Shown: in pieces, positions 36,972 through 46,859 of the stretch
Position numbering within the stretch: the first letter of the stretch is position 1
Layout of the letters: each line of letters starts with the position of its first letter
NCBI RefSeq assembly: GCF_964340395.1
Contig: NC_135559.1
Span: 16,860,050 to 16,924,049, forward strand
Direction of reading: 5' to 3'
Origin: Glandiceps talaboti
Taxonomy: Eukaryota; Hemichordata; Enteropneusta; Spengelidae
DNA length: 64,000 nt
Made by a program: the position numbers and the translations under genes
Notes under the pieces: model-generated
Told to the model about the DNA's origin: nothing
What the model saw: the letters and a program-made list of their open reading frames with translations, nothing else
The model's database searches: none

Positions 36972-38365
36972 ATGTGGTCATTAGGATTACCATATTCAAA
37001 GTTAATGAAGATGAAGACAAAAACAAAGTCAAAGAAACAGCCGCCTTCAGAATCATTGGAGTCACCACAGTCATCACAAAACCATTTACTTTAGCACAAA
37101 ATGTTAACTATGCACTACATCAACCATTTGATAAACAGTTACCTATGGATTGTTGTCACTTACAAAACATACTAGTCAACATGGTTGTTTATGTAAGTGA
37201 AACTGATCGATTCAATATAAAATTGAGAGATATATTCAAAAACTATATAATAATTCATTTTAATGGAAAAAGTGCCAACAAATGGTTGAAAGGTCCAAAT
37301 ATGGGTTACTGGGATCAACAATTGAATTTTGCTGTTTGGTTAGCTACGACTGGATGTGGTGTTAGTATTCACGATCATCTGTATAATGATGAGATCCCTA
37401 AACAGATTCAATCATTTTTTAGATTTCACGTGTACTTTACGATACGTCGTATATTAAATGAACTTTCTTGCCCACTACCTGATGATCCCGACACTTTTAA
37501 TAAAGTCGATAATTTATATAATATACCATCTTATCATAAAATATGTGATGAATTCGGATTAGATTATAATACAGATTTCAGATTCACGTATGACACATCA
37601 GGAAACAATGGTATAGGGGTTGGATATGAGTGGTATAAAAAACCATATATAAAAGATATCCAATATAAATATCAAGATACAATGGTTGAAAACCCTTGGG
37701 CTCCAGACGAGGCTCGCAGAAGTTGGCATTGGTATAAATTTCAAAATGCTGATTATAAACCATATAATTATTTTGTTTTACAAAACAGTTCAGGCTTAAA
37801 GCAAGCAGGTTTAGGAAGATTGAATCGATCGATTGAAGCTTATGTTTATTGTGTGTTAGGAAGTCAAGCAGACACGCGAGTAAGTATAGCAAACTCTGGT
37901 GGTGCTGGTCAAGAAACAAGACAAAAAATGATTTCATTACTTGAGGATGAGACGAGAGGCATTAATGAGGATAATAGTATACCACGTTATCAAAATGTAA
38001 TTAATGCAACAAGGGTAAAGTTAGATCTAGCCATTTCTCCTTCTTTATGGTTAATCCCGAGTAAAATGATTATAAATTTGAATACGAATGTGGCGGGTTA
38101 TAACAATTTCTTGCAACAGGCGACAGAAGATATGAAGTTTGGTTATAACAATATAAATAATGACGTAAAAAAATCAGCATTAAAAGAAATGGAAGGTAAT
38201 AATGATCCAGTACAACGACTAGCAGATAAAGTAGATGTAGCAGATGTAGATGTAGCAGATGTAGCAGTAACACAGACAGAGCATCGTGAGCATGACGTTG
38301 TTCATGAATATTCAACGATGGAAATAATAGTTGGGATAATATTTTTAAGTTACTTATTTATATAA
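36972..38365 (+). CDS. Conserved Polinton protein with C-terminal membrane anchor (about 460 aa), possible virion protein
   Basis: The long frame is open from 36974 but has only GTG there. An ATG at 36972 in a neighbouring frame (MWSLGLPYSKLMKMKTKTK) gives a more typical basic start and closes at about 37092, so a frameshift at about 37030-37095 is likely. The body has IHFNGKSANKWLKGPNMGYW, VWLATTGCGVSIHDHL, GLGRLNRSIEAYVYCVLGSQ and a late AISPSLWLIPSKMIINLN, an arrangement that recurs in animal Polintons but has no named function. A short DVADVDVADVA repeat (about 38230-38270) precedes a final hydrophobic helix (MEIIVGIIFLSYLFI). Position ahead of the capsid gene suggests a structural role. 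Confidence 0.6.
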
Positions 38366-38371
38366 TGTAAG

Positions 38372-39589
38372 TTGGCTGACTATGATCCTTTCTATATTAA
38401 TGTAGATGAAAATATAAATGAAAATATAAATGAAAATGTAGATGAAAATGTAGATGAAAATATAGAAATGACAGACTACGAACAAGATTCATTGGATTTT
38501 GAATTAATGGAGCAAGAAACATCATTCATAGAATCTGTTGGTCCAGTAGATGCAGCAGATAAATATACTAAATTGACTGAATTAAAAACTAAAGTATTAT
38601 TTGAAACTATTGATGCAGTTATTGAAAAAAGTGACGTACCAATTAATCGAATTGAATTACAATTAAATACATATGCAAAAGATGGAGAGTTGTATGATAA
38701 CATAAAAAATCAACGTATTACAAATAAAGGAAAACTTTTAGCTTATAGTACAATAAAAAAAAGAATTGGTACTGCAGCTGCTAATAGACCTTTCTTAGAC
38801 ACTGCAGTTGACACTGCTGCTATCAGTCCTTTAAATTTAGATGAACTTGAACAAGAACCTGAATATCTAACACCACCGGTCGTTTAAGGGACTATCAGGC
38901 CTACCTCAGAAGAGATACTGAAGGTAATAAAGATGAAATCAGTAAGGTTGAAAAGATAATTGAAAAATGGAATGAGCTCAATCCTGAATATACAATCATG
39001 CGTAAAGAAATTGATACAGCAGTCAAGAGTTTAGAAGAGTTGTATGATAGAAAAAAAGAATTGGAAAACAGACAAAAAATTGAAGAATTAACGCAAAATG
39101 AAAAAAAAGAATTAGGTAGAATTGAGATTCATATCTTAAAATATAATAAAGAAACTGGTATTTTACACAATAAGTTAGCTGAGACATCTGCTTTGAAAGA
39201 AGTACTCAAAGACCCAAATCTTAGTATTAAAGATAAACTGGTAATTCTTTTCAAACGTAATGGAGTTACTATCGTTTCATTGGCAACAGCACTCGGTTTA
39301 GTTATAACTACTATAGCTATTGCATTAGGTATAAAATCACCACCTATTAGTAGCAGTAGTGGTAGCAGTAGTGGTAGTGGTCCAGTCAAAGCAGTTATTA
39401 AACGTGTTGCGGATGTATTAAAATGGTTAGGTAATAAAGCAGCAATGGCACTACCAGGTATTATTGGCTCTATCGTGTCATTTGTTTTAAAAACAGCTGG
39501 GCAAGTTGTAGGATTTATAGGTGAGCATGTATGGCTGTTGGCAACTGCAATAGCAGTATACCTTTATGAACGGATTTTAACTAAACAAA

Positions 39590-39600
<11 letters not shown>
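38372..39600 (+). pseudogene. Coiled-coil and multi-helix membrane protein, one frameshift
   Basis: Two frames (38372-38887 and about 38880-39600) appear to be one gene broken near 38880. The first lacks an ATG (it opens with TTG right after the preceding gene) and starts with an acidic NENINENVDENVDE repeat. The second has a coiled-coil stretch (SLEELYDRKKELENRQKIEE). Hydrophobic segments follow: TIVSLATALGLVITTIAIAL, then after an SSSG-rich linker ALPGIIGSIVSFVLKTAG, and HVWLLATAIAVYLY at the end. Similar proteins recur in Polintons and may be membrane-active virion components; this is inferred from layout only. The stop flows into an (AATA)n run. Confidence 0.6.
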
Positions 39601-39624
<24 letters not shown>

Positions 39625-39757
39625 AATGAAAAATAAAAATGAAAAATAAATAATGAAAAAAAAAATAAAAAAATAAAAAAAAAAATGAAAAAAAAAATTA
39701 GTAATTTATTATTTCATTTATTTTTTTGTATTTTAGTATAATATAATATAGAAAAAA
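39588..39757. repeat. (AATA)n and A-rich tract after the membrane-protein gene
   Basis: About nine AATA units, then degenerate AAAATGAAAAATAAA repeats to about 39690, then a T-rich stretch and AGTATAATATAATATAG just before the capsid ATG. It probably combines 3'-end signals of one gene with promoter sequence of the next. Confidence 0.7.
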
Positions 39758-40945
39758 ATGCCTTACAATAGAGAACTTCAAGGTGATTACTCAAAATTGA
39801 ACGCACTCGGTAGTAAAGGAGAGAAAACTCATCACGTTGTAACGTATAATCCAAATCGTGCAAAACCTGGTGAAGTTTTATATATCAGATGTCCAAAATT
39901 AGAAGACACTGTTGTTCTAACAGGTAAATTCAATCTTGTTTTTGATCTTAAACTCGAAGGTCATAATAAGAACTTCGTTGTCCAAAACCTGTCTGCTAAC
40001 CTCATCAGTCAACTAGTTTTAAAATTCGAAGGGGAAATCTTAATGGATTTAACAAACTACAACTTAGTACAAACGTATAAAGATCTGTATTCAGATAGAA
40101 CAAATAAAACGCTGTATGGAATTCAGTTAGAAAATCTCCGAAAATTGAGAAGTGATAATGTTGATGGAGTTGGTGGTGTGGATTATTTAGGAGAGGCTGC
40201 ACTTCATAAGGCATATGGTAAAAAATATGCGATCGATCTCGCGAAATTGCATCCTATAATGAATGGTCATGGAGCTGTATATCCTTCGAGTTTAGGAAGT
40301 CATATCGAATGGGAGATTACTCTTGCTTTTGTTAATAAAATCCTAGTAAGTGAAGACACAGATGGTTGGGATTATACTTTAACAAACATCCAACTTGAAT
40401 ATGAAACGATAAGAGATCCAAAGTTAGCTATGGAAATTAAGGGTTACTATAACAGTGGTAAAAGTTGTCTTTATGAACATATTCAACATTGCAGAACAAT
40501 TAACTTCTCTGGTACGAATACAATTATTAATGAGAACATTAATATACCACGTAGAATTAATTCTGTTGCAGTAACAATAGAAGGTATTGCAAATAAAGTG
40601 TATGCACAGGGATTATCTCCTAGAAAATTTTGGGAAGAAACCAGTCGTTATTTCATGTCATCTGAGTTCTGTTGCTACACTGGTAAAGGAATTGATAAAT
40701 TAGAACAAGTAAGTGAGGCAACCTTTCTGTTAAATAAATATTGTCTGTTTATTGATTTAAGAAGTTTTAAGGATAATAGATATCATGGTAGTGGTCTGAA
40801 AGTTATGAATACAAAAGATGGGGTTCAACTGGAAATTCAACGAGAATCCACAGACCCACAAGAACAAATACCTGCAAATATTTTCATTATAAGTGATGCT
40901 ATGCTTAAAATTCAAGAATCTAAATTAAAATCTATTATATATTGA
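39758..40945 (+). CDS. MCP: Probable major capsid protein, double jelly roll (395 aa)
   Basis: Intact from ATG in AAAAAAATGCC. It starts MPYNRELQGDYSKLNALGSK. Near residues 65-120 it shows strand-turn-strand text (FNLVFDLKLEG, NLISQLVLKFEGEILMDLTN) followed by YNLVQTYKDLYSDRTNK. That is the arrangement of Polinton/adintovirus-like hexon proteins, where a beta sheet is followed by a YxLxxxYxDL helix. Later parts contain WEITLAFVNKIL and a second set of strands (INSVAVTIEGI, YCLFIDLRSF). The length fits compact double-jelly-roll proteins. It lies 21 bp before the packaging ATPase, the expected neighbour. The family call is by pattern; fold prediction would settle it. Confidence 0.75.
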   Translation: MPYNRELQGDYSKLNALGSKGEKTHHVVTYNPNRAKPGEVLYIRCPKLEDTVVLTGKFNLVFDLKLEGHNKNFVVQNLSANLISQLVLKFEGEILMDLTNYNLVQTYKDLYSDRTNKTLYGIQLENLRKLRSDNVDGVGGVDYLGEAALHKAYGKKYAIDLAKLHPIMNGHGAVYPSSLGSHIEWEITLAFVNKILVSEDTDGWDYTLTNIQLEYETIRDPKLAMEIKGYYNSGKSCLYEHIQHCRTINFSGTNTIINENINIPRRINSVAVTIEGIANKVYAQGLSPRKFWEETSRYFMSSEFCCYTGKGIDKLEQVSEATFLLNKYCLFIDLRSFKDNRYHGSGLKVMNTKDGVQLEIQRESTDPQEQIPANIFIISDAMLKIQESKLKSIIY

Positions 40946-40966
40946 TACTATTAATACTATTAGTAT

Positions 40967-41537
40967 ATGAAAATGATCTGGCTTGACCCTCTTTTCAATA
41001 TGCTTATTAGTGCACCGACATGTTCGGGTAAAACAGAGTTCATTATGGAACTATTACAAACATATTATAAAAACGTATTCGATTACATAATCATAATCTG
41101 TCCGACGTTCATAAACAATAAAGCTTACGATAAAAAATGTATTTACAAAGACTCAGACATTATTATAATGATTCCGAACATAGAAAAAATAAATGAAAGT
41201 ATTGAACTCGTGTATGAGTGTTATAAAAATACAAAAAGTCTAATCATACTAGATGACTGCGCTTTCACGAAGGATGTTAAATCTCGTAATTAATATAATA
41301 TTAGCGTATGGGTACTTACGCAACAATTTACAAGTATCGCTAAGATTTCGAGAAAACATCGGTATGCTTATTCTATATTACACACCGAGTAAAAATGATG
41401 TGAAAGAGATAATTGAAAACTATGGGATGGAATTAAATAAGGAAGAAATTAATGAATTTATAAAAAAATTAAAATATACCCCTTATAGTAAATTAGTATT
41501 TCGTTTAAGACAACCTTATAGTATAGATCTGGTATAA
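40967..41537 (+). pseudogene. ATP: A32-like (FtsK/HerA superfamily) packaging ATPase, broken
   Basis: The genome-packaging motor of Polintons and large DNA viruses. Walker A is SAPTCSGKTEF (about residues 15-25), Walker B is SLIILDDCAF (about residues 91-100), and a WVLTQQ motif typical of the sensor strand lies near 41310-41330. The frame that contains both Walker motifs ends at 41293, the WVLTQQ part is in a second frame, and the C-terminal part (ENIGMLILYYTPSKNDV to 41537) is in a third. There are therefore at least two frameshifts. The segment between Walker B and WVLTQQ is also about a dozen residues shorter than usual. It directly follows the capsid gene. Confidence 0.88.
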
Positions 41538-41661
41538 TGTTAATCAATGATATTTGTTGTCTCTTATGGTTATTTATTTTACAAAATTAAATATAAAATA
41601 ACATTATTATATAGTTACTATAATAAAATGGAACAGACATATACTATATACACAATACACA

Positions 41662-41736
41662 ATGACAGACTATACTAAACTAATCATGAATGGTCTATAT
41701 GATGGTGCAGTTTTATCTGCTTTAAACAATAACTAA
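41662..41736 (+). CDS. Very short ORF (24 aa), doubtful
   Basis: ATG in ACACAATGAC after a TATACTATATAC motif; reads MTDYTKLIMNGLYDGAVL and ends soon after. It could be a remnant of a gene that once joined the next small frame at 41765. Little supports it beyond position and the motif. Confidence 0.25.
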   Translation: MTDYTKLIMNGLYDGAVLSALNNN

Positions 41737-41764
41737 TAGTTTTATACTTGACAAGACGATAAAG

Positions 41765-41902
41765 ATGGCACCAGACAGTCCTAAAATAAGAATTTCATTC
41801 AAAAAGTTTGCTTCTCTTGCAATAGCTGTGAGTGGAGCAGTATTAGAGAAAGATATGTTGGAACAAAGAAATATGTTACCAGTTGATCCTTATAAGGGAT
41901 AA
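41765..41902 (+). CDS. Short basic ORF (45 aa), unknown
   Basis: ATG at 41765 in AAGATGG, reading MAPDSPKIRISFKKFASLAI, then a polar tail to PVDPYKG. The basic, weakly amphipathic first 25 residues could be a small virion peptide. No family recognised. Confidence 0.35.
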   Translation: MAPDSPKIRISFKKFASLAIAVSGAVLEKDMLEQRNMLPVDPYKG

Positions 41903-41964
41903 TAAAAAGAATATTAAAAAGAATATATAATTTAATAATTATAATATAATATATACTATACATA

Positions 41965-42420
41965 ATGGGTGCAGCAATTGCGATGTTGGTTGGTGGAGTT
42001 GTTTTAAATGCAACTGCCTTTGTTGGAGCTAGTTATATAGGTAAGGCAGCTACAGGTGATATGAAAGAAGAACATGAAAAAGAATTAAAGAGACATGATT
42101 TAGCTTTGGAGTATTTCAATAAAGATCGAGAAGTATGGTTGGAACATAGACAAAAAGTATTAGATTTTATAGTGAAACAAAAAAATTTAGATGCGAGACA
42201 AAATCTGGTTCTGACTGATCAAAACTTAAATTTGTATCTTGAATTTCATCCAGAGAGTACACAGAGTACACAAAGTAGTGTTGACAGTCTTGACAGTCTT
42301 AAGAATGAACCTGAATTTAGTGACTATTATCAACCTTCTAACAACATGAAGACATACCAATATATTTATTTAGCTGGTGGTGGAATATTATTAGCTTATT
42401 TAACAAAAAAATATATTTAA
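41965..42420 (+). CDS. Conserved Polinton protein with two terminal membrane segments (151 aa)
   Basis: Intact. It begins MGAAIAMLVGGVVLNATAF, a glycine-rich hydrophobic N-terminus. Next is a charged helical middle with ELKRHDLALEYFNKDREVW, HRQKVLDFIVKQKNLDARQ and a LEFHP segment, then FSDYYQPSNNMKTYQ and a last hydrophobic helix (YIYLAGGGILLAYLTKKYI). The RHDLA(L/I)E..........W..R...LDF pattern with a late (S)D.Y.PS is a recurrent, unnamed gene of animal Polintons. It may be a virion or membrane-associated protein. Its stop is followed by a tandem (ATAAACTA)n tract, another A/T-rich gene-end repeat. Confidence 0.7.
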   Translation: MGAAIAMLVGGVVLNATAFVGASYIGKAATGDMKEEHEKELKRHDLALEYFNKDREVWLEHRQKVLDFIVKQKNLDARQNLVLTDQNLNLYLEFHPESTQSTQSSVDSLDSLKNEPEFSDYYQPSNNMKTYQYIYLAGGGILLAYLTKKYI

Positions 42421-42463
42421 ATAAACTAATAAACTAATAAACTAATAAACTAATAAACTAACT
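42421..42463. repeat. (ATAAACTA)n tract at a gene end
   Basis: Five tandem 8-bp units right after the stop of the 151-codon gene. Confidence 0.85.
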
Positions 42464-42468
42464 ATATA

Positions 42469-43138
42469 ATGGAATGTCATTGTGATTTAATGAACAAAAA
42501 AATAAACAAAATTAACTGGTATAACATCATACATTGTAACATATGTAGAAAATTCAATATACCTCGTAATGATATTTGTAAAAACATTTGTGGTAACATC
42601 TATGGAAAGTTTCACTGTTTTGACTGCTGTATGTAATTCATTAAACAAACCTTTAGTTGAATCTTTAGATGAATCTTTAGATAAATCTTTAGATGAATCT
42701 TTAGATGAAAACTTTGAACATGATCAAAGAAAACAAAACAGTCGAAGCATCTATAACCCTAAAAACCACATTAAACAAGTTTTTAAAAAATATAATCTAA
42801 ATTATTATCTTTTAAGAATTGTTACTATAATATTTTCATCAATTAATGAAGTTTATATAGATCCAACATGATATCGATCACTCGACTTCAGTGTAATTAT
42901 AAAAGCAATTCTATTATACTTAGGAAAATATCAGGAAGCTGCACTAATACCAGAGTTGAAAATGGAAGCATTTTCACAGAATGAAATTTTTAAACGATTT
43001 TGGGATAAATGGAATGCAGAATATCCAGAGATAGTGAGATTTAGTTGGTGGCGTTTACGATGGCGTCAAATCTTTTTAAAACTGAAGTTAAATAAACCAA
43101 AAAAAAAAATAAAAATAAGAGACTATCAAGTTTTTTGA
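42469..43138 (+). pseudogene. Cys-rich (zinc-ribbon-like) protein, frameshift and stop
   Basis: The first 55 codons from ATG 42469 are Cys-rich (MECHCDLM, IIHCNICRKF, DICKNICG, FHCFDCC), with paired cysteines as in a small zinc-binding domain. This frame stops at 42636. A second frame, open from 42569, continues with a short ESLDESLDKSLDESLDE repeat and a basic helical tail. It is cut by TGA at 42869-42871 and then stays open to 43138 (KMEAFSQNEIFKRFWDKWN, basic end KPKKKIKIRDYQ). I read them as one broken gene, the last before the right terminal repeat. The alternative is two overlapping genes. Confidence 0.5.
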
Positions 43139-43246
43139 ATAATCCTTAATGATCCTGAATAATCCTGAATAATCCTTAAATCATGATTTAATTATTGTTT
43201 AACTGTTATTTAACTGTTGTTTAACTTCTTTTTTCCAATTATTTAT

Positions 43247-43793
43247 ATATAATTAGACTATACTGAGATAGATAAATATGATCGATTACTAATACTTAAT
43301 TTACCTACCTTATAACTGTATATTATAACTATAACAAGTTTAAAACAGACAAGATAAATCAGACAAATATGATCGACTACTAATGCTTATTTTGCCTTAT
43401 AACAAGTGAAAAATGGGGTATGTCGCTTCATTGAATAAAATGAATTGATTTTAGTACAGATATAAGGCTTAATTTACCTTAAAACAAGTTTAAAACAGAT
43501 ATGTCAATTTTACTATAGATATAAGGCTTAATTTACCTTATAACAGGTTAAAATTATATATATAAAAAAATTGATTTAATACAAATATAAGACTTAATTT
43601 ACCTTATAACAAGTTTAAAACAGACATGTCAATTTTACTATAGATATAAGGCTTAATTTACCTTATAACAAGTTAAAATTATATATATAAAAAAATTGAT
43701 TTAATACAAATATAAGACTTAATTTACCTTATAACAGGTGAAAAATGGGGTATGTCGTTAAACTGATCCAGAACTCCTATTTTATATACTACT
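43247..43793 (-). repeat. Polinton terminal inverted repeat, right (547 bp)
   Basis: The reverse complement matches 26964-27384. It is 126 bp longer because a 125-bp internal unit is present twice (see 43484-43733). It ends CCTATTTTATATACTACT directly before the target duplication. Confidence 0.95.
43484..43733. repeat. Two tandem 125-bp units inside the right terminal repeat
   Basis: ACAAGTTTAAAACAGA begins at 43484 and again at 43609, and the units are nearly identical. The left terminal repeat has only one copy, so copy number changed in one arm after or during the last transposition. Confidence 0.9.
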
Positions 43794-43799
43794 CACACA
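43794..43799. repeat. Polinton target-site duplication, right
   Basis: CACACA directly after the right end, identical to 26958-26963. Confidence 0.75.
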
Positions 43800-44840
43800 C
43801 AAACACACGTTTTAGGGCAACCACATATTCTAAAAAATTGAACTATCGTATACCAGGTTTATCGGGTTTTTGTTATCACTTGTAGATATTTATGGCCGTC
43901 AGGTATATACCTTTCTATATATAGGATTGTCGTAATGTACGCACTACCCATCCGTACAATGATTGTCTATATTGGTAACATGATGATATCGTTTCCTCGA
44001 CCCTGTATACTGCAATATGTAAACAGTTATAGGCAGCTCTGAAAAATACGTTTTGTTAAAATCACACCAATATCATTTACGTTTCGACATGTATGCTTAC
44101 ACACAGACAAGTAAGAAGGTAGATTGGTAACAAGTCTTCTCCCATTGTTCGATCATAGCCTCGGGTAAACATTACTCTATTGTCATGGAAATAACTTTCC
44201 AATGTGTGAGTCTGCCCAATATATAGTCTCGCATAAATCAACAAACCACACGATACTATGCTATATTTCGATGGGAAAGTTTGCTATCCTACTGACAGAA
44301 TCATCAAATGTAATAGATGACTTGCAATATCGGCACTTGAACTCTCATGCGAACTTGAAGCCAACTCAGATCAAATATGGTTGACATGTAAACACATACC
44401 ATCTCATGTTGTCGACCGACACTATATACATAAGTATGTGTTTGGCACGGTGCAGGTAATTTTCCAGGTCACAGTAGACACACCACTGTTGCAACAAAAT
44501 TTAGTGTTGTGTCTTTTTACATTGATTGGGACAGGGGTACATGCATGTCGGCCCTCGATATCAGTGTGCGATTATAGTAGTATTGTGCCGGATCGGAGCG
44601 CGGCAACGACTTAAGTTTAGATAAAACATAGGGAAAAAAGGTGCAAGCGTGTAACAAATTCCATATTTCTGCATTTATAAATCAAATATGTTCATTATAT
44701 ATTCGTAATTTTAACCGTCCCAAACAAGCAAGTTTTACAAGGCAATAACTCAGCTAAATACCAAAGGCAAGGATCGAGCTGTTAATCCCCAGATTAACAC
44801 CTCGAACAATAACCATTACCAATCTGTTACCAATCTGAAA

Positions 44841-44877
44841 CCACAGACAAGTAAGAAGGCTTCTTACTTGTCCGTGG
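44841..44877. repeat. 37-nt hairpin
   Basis: 18-bp arms with one mismatch and a 1-nt loop, around AAGTAAGAAGGCTTCTTACTT. ACAGACAAGTAAGAAGG also occurs alone at 44104, so this may be the end structure of a decayed mobile element spanning 44100-44880. Confidence 0.6.
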
Positions 44878-45442
44878 TGGTTTACAGAACATAGCATATA
44901 ACAGCTTAGCAAACAATGTTTACGCAAGAATGATTGGCAGTTTGTATGTTGGCATAACATCGAGGCTTACTTTGCGAAGTCAGCCTACGAGCAGTGGTTT
45001 TTCGTCCAAATGACAACTTTATTGCAAGAAAAAACTTTCGTGATAGAAATACGATTAAACATATATTCATAGTTTCGTTCATTGCAAATTGGGAAGTGAA
45101 ATCTCGACAAGTAAAATGCAGATTGGTTTTGATATCGGACTGACACCTATGATATTAATCTTTTGGATGCAAATTAGACAATGCCACTGCCAGTATTGTA
45201 CAATAGACACGACTCTTCCCCATGTTGTCAGCCCCTTCAATAACACAATCTTACGTTACAGACAGTTTAGCTCTTAACTGAAGTATAACACTTCAACATT
45301 TCTATAAATAGAACGCTGAACCATGTATTAGGCATTATTGATGGATCGACGTACACGTCATGTAACATTGTAAGTGTTAAGATTATGAATAAGTTTCTGC
45401 CGGTCACACCTGAGGAAATTTAAGCCGGCTTAATTGACGATA

Positions 45443-45817
45443 GTCCAGACTGGCCATATTACGTACTCAATGTACTTCATTACTAATCCCAGTCTAGCTC
45501 AGTTCCCAAGATCTCACAGATTTTTGTGCTACTCCTGCAGTGTTCATATAAACATCATGATGTCCTGGCATCCCAACGTGATTTTAGTTTAACAGACTGG
45601 GGGAGAAGTCATTCTACAAACATGAGAAAGGTCTAAGACGTTTGGTGACGACAGCCTGTCAATTTGTGATGGATTACTTGAGCATGCGCAATTCGTTCTT
45701 CACTAACCATTGGGATTCAAACACATTTGAAACCTTTCATTGGGAACTGCATGAGCTAGACGATAGTAATGTACATCTTGGAGTAGTTATACTGTACGTA
45801 ATATGGCCAGTCTGGAC
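45443..45817. mobile_element. Foldback (MITE-like) element, 24-bp perfect inverted ends
   Basis: GTCCAGACTGGCCATATTAC with the following GTAC at 45443-45466 is exactly reverse-complemented at 45794-45817. Pairing continues inwards imperfectly (CTAGCTCAGTTCCCA against TGGGAACTGCATGAGCTAG), so most of the 375 bp could fold into one long hairpin. No ORF. It is probably a small non-autonomous DNA transposon or inverted duplication within intron 1. Confidence 0.6.
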
Positions 45818-46704
45818 CTAGACTATAATTAAATCGACGGCAAACGAAGCTGAGCCGACGCCATTACGTTATAGCTTATAAAAGCTTAAATGTTTGTTTT
45901 CATGCAGTGAAGGTAACATCTAGAAATATGCAGTAACATGAAATAATAGTACAAAAACGATCTACTAACAAAAGTAATACATTATTGTTTACCTTTGATG
46001 ATACAGTGGCGAAGTTTACAGTTTGTTGCTATGTAATAGTGTAGCCACTGTATGGTTTTCAGCAGGTCCTAAAATGATTTGAAGTAAATAAATGAACAAT
46101 TATAGGAAATGATTAAACATATGATAGACTTGAAAACTTAGTCTTACTAGTTCTATGTAAGTTAAAATGTGTGGTATTAGCCATACTAATGTTGTATAAA
46201 CATTTCAATTTCCAACACAATTAGTGTCAGAAAGTTGTGTCTAAGGCCAAAAAAAAAAAGAATAATGTTTCTGGTCAGTTTGTCAAAATGGTGCAACGAC
46301 GGTGATTCTCAACAAACCGGTAACTGAATCTACAATTTATTTATGAACGTTACTATTCTTTTCATTTAGTAATTTAGAGCAAGTGTGTATGGGGGCAGAC
46401 GTCATTTGCTTGTTCAAGATTTGCTCTGCAATTGTCTTCACTGAAGTAGGGAGGGCTATTCCCGGGGGCTATTTTTGTGTTTCCCCACGGATCTGCAGAC
46501 TGCATGGGCTGGACAAACGTGTACACACACAAACAAGATCGACGCAAGTGCCAGCGCGCTGACCATAAACAATTCTTATTTTGGCCTAAAGCTTTCATCC
46601 TTTCACTAAGGACTTCATCAGCAGACTGAAGTAATTACTATGCCCTAAAACAAAGTTGTTAATTACCAGTTTGAGCATAGACTCTACATGAAATGGTTGA
46701 GAAC

Positions 46705-46751
46705 TCACACCACTCACACCACTCACTCACTCACTCACTCACTCACTCACT
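46705..46751. repeat. (CACT)n microsatellite
   Basis: Tandem ACTC/CACT units, partly interrupted on the left by CACACCACT. Confidence 0.9.
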
Positions 46752-46859
46752 TTACTTACATGTAATAATTAATGTTAAAACATGGTCCCAAGTATGTGTT
46801 ATTATTGGAATCGTGTCCTCAGCTACATTGGGGAGATGGTTGTAGCTGTGTGTTTGTGT

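Larger units (their letters stand above)
26964..43793. mobile_element. Full-length Maverick/Polinton (provirus-like) element
   Basis: A 16,830-bp unit bounded by long terminal inverted repeats (421 bp left, 547 bp right) that begin 5'-AG and end CT-3', with a 6-bp target duplication. It encodes the Polinton hallmark set: protein-primed family B DNA polymerase, DDE integrase with C-terminal chromodomain, A32-like packaging ATPase and a probable double-jelly-roll capsid protein. It also has several small proteins. Minus-strand genes occupy 28150-33113 and plus-strand genes 27533-28000 and 33217-43138. At least ten internal stops or frameshifts make this copy defective. It lies in intron 1 of the DED-GTPase gene. 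No adenain-like protease was recognised. Confidence 0.96.

Noticed and set aside
37584-38315. Minus-strand ORFs opposite the 460-codon Polinton gene
   Set aside because: Shadows of the plus-strand coding frame with no motifs.
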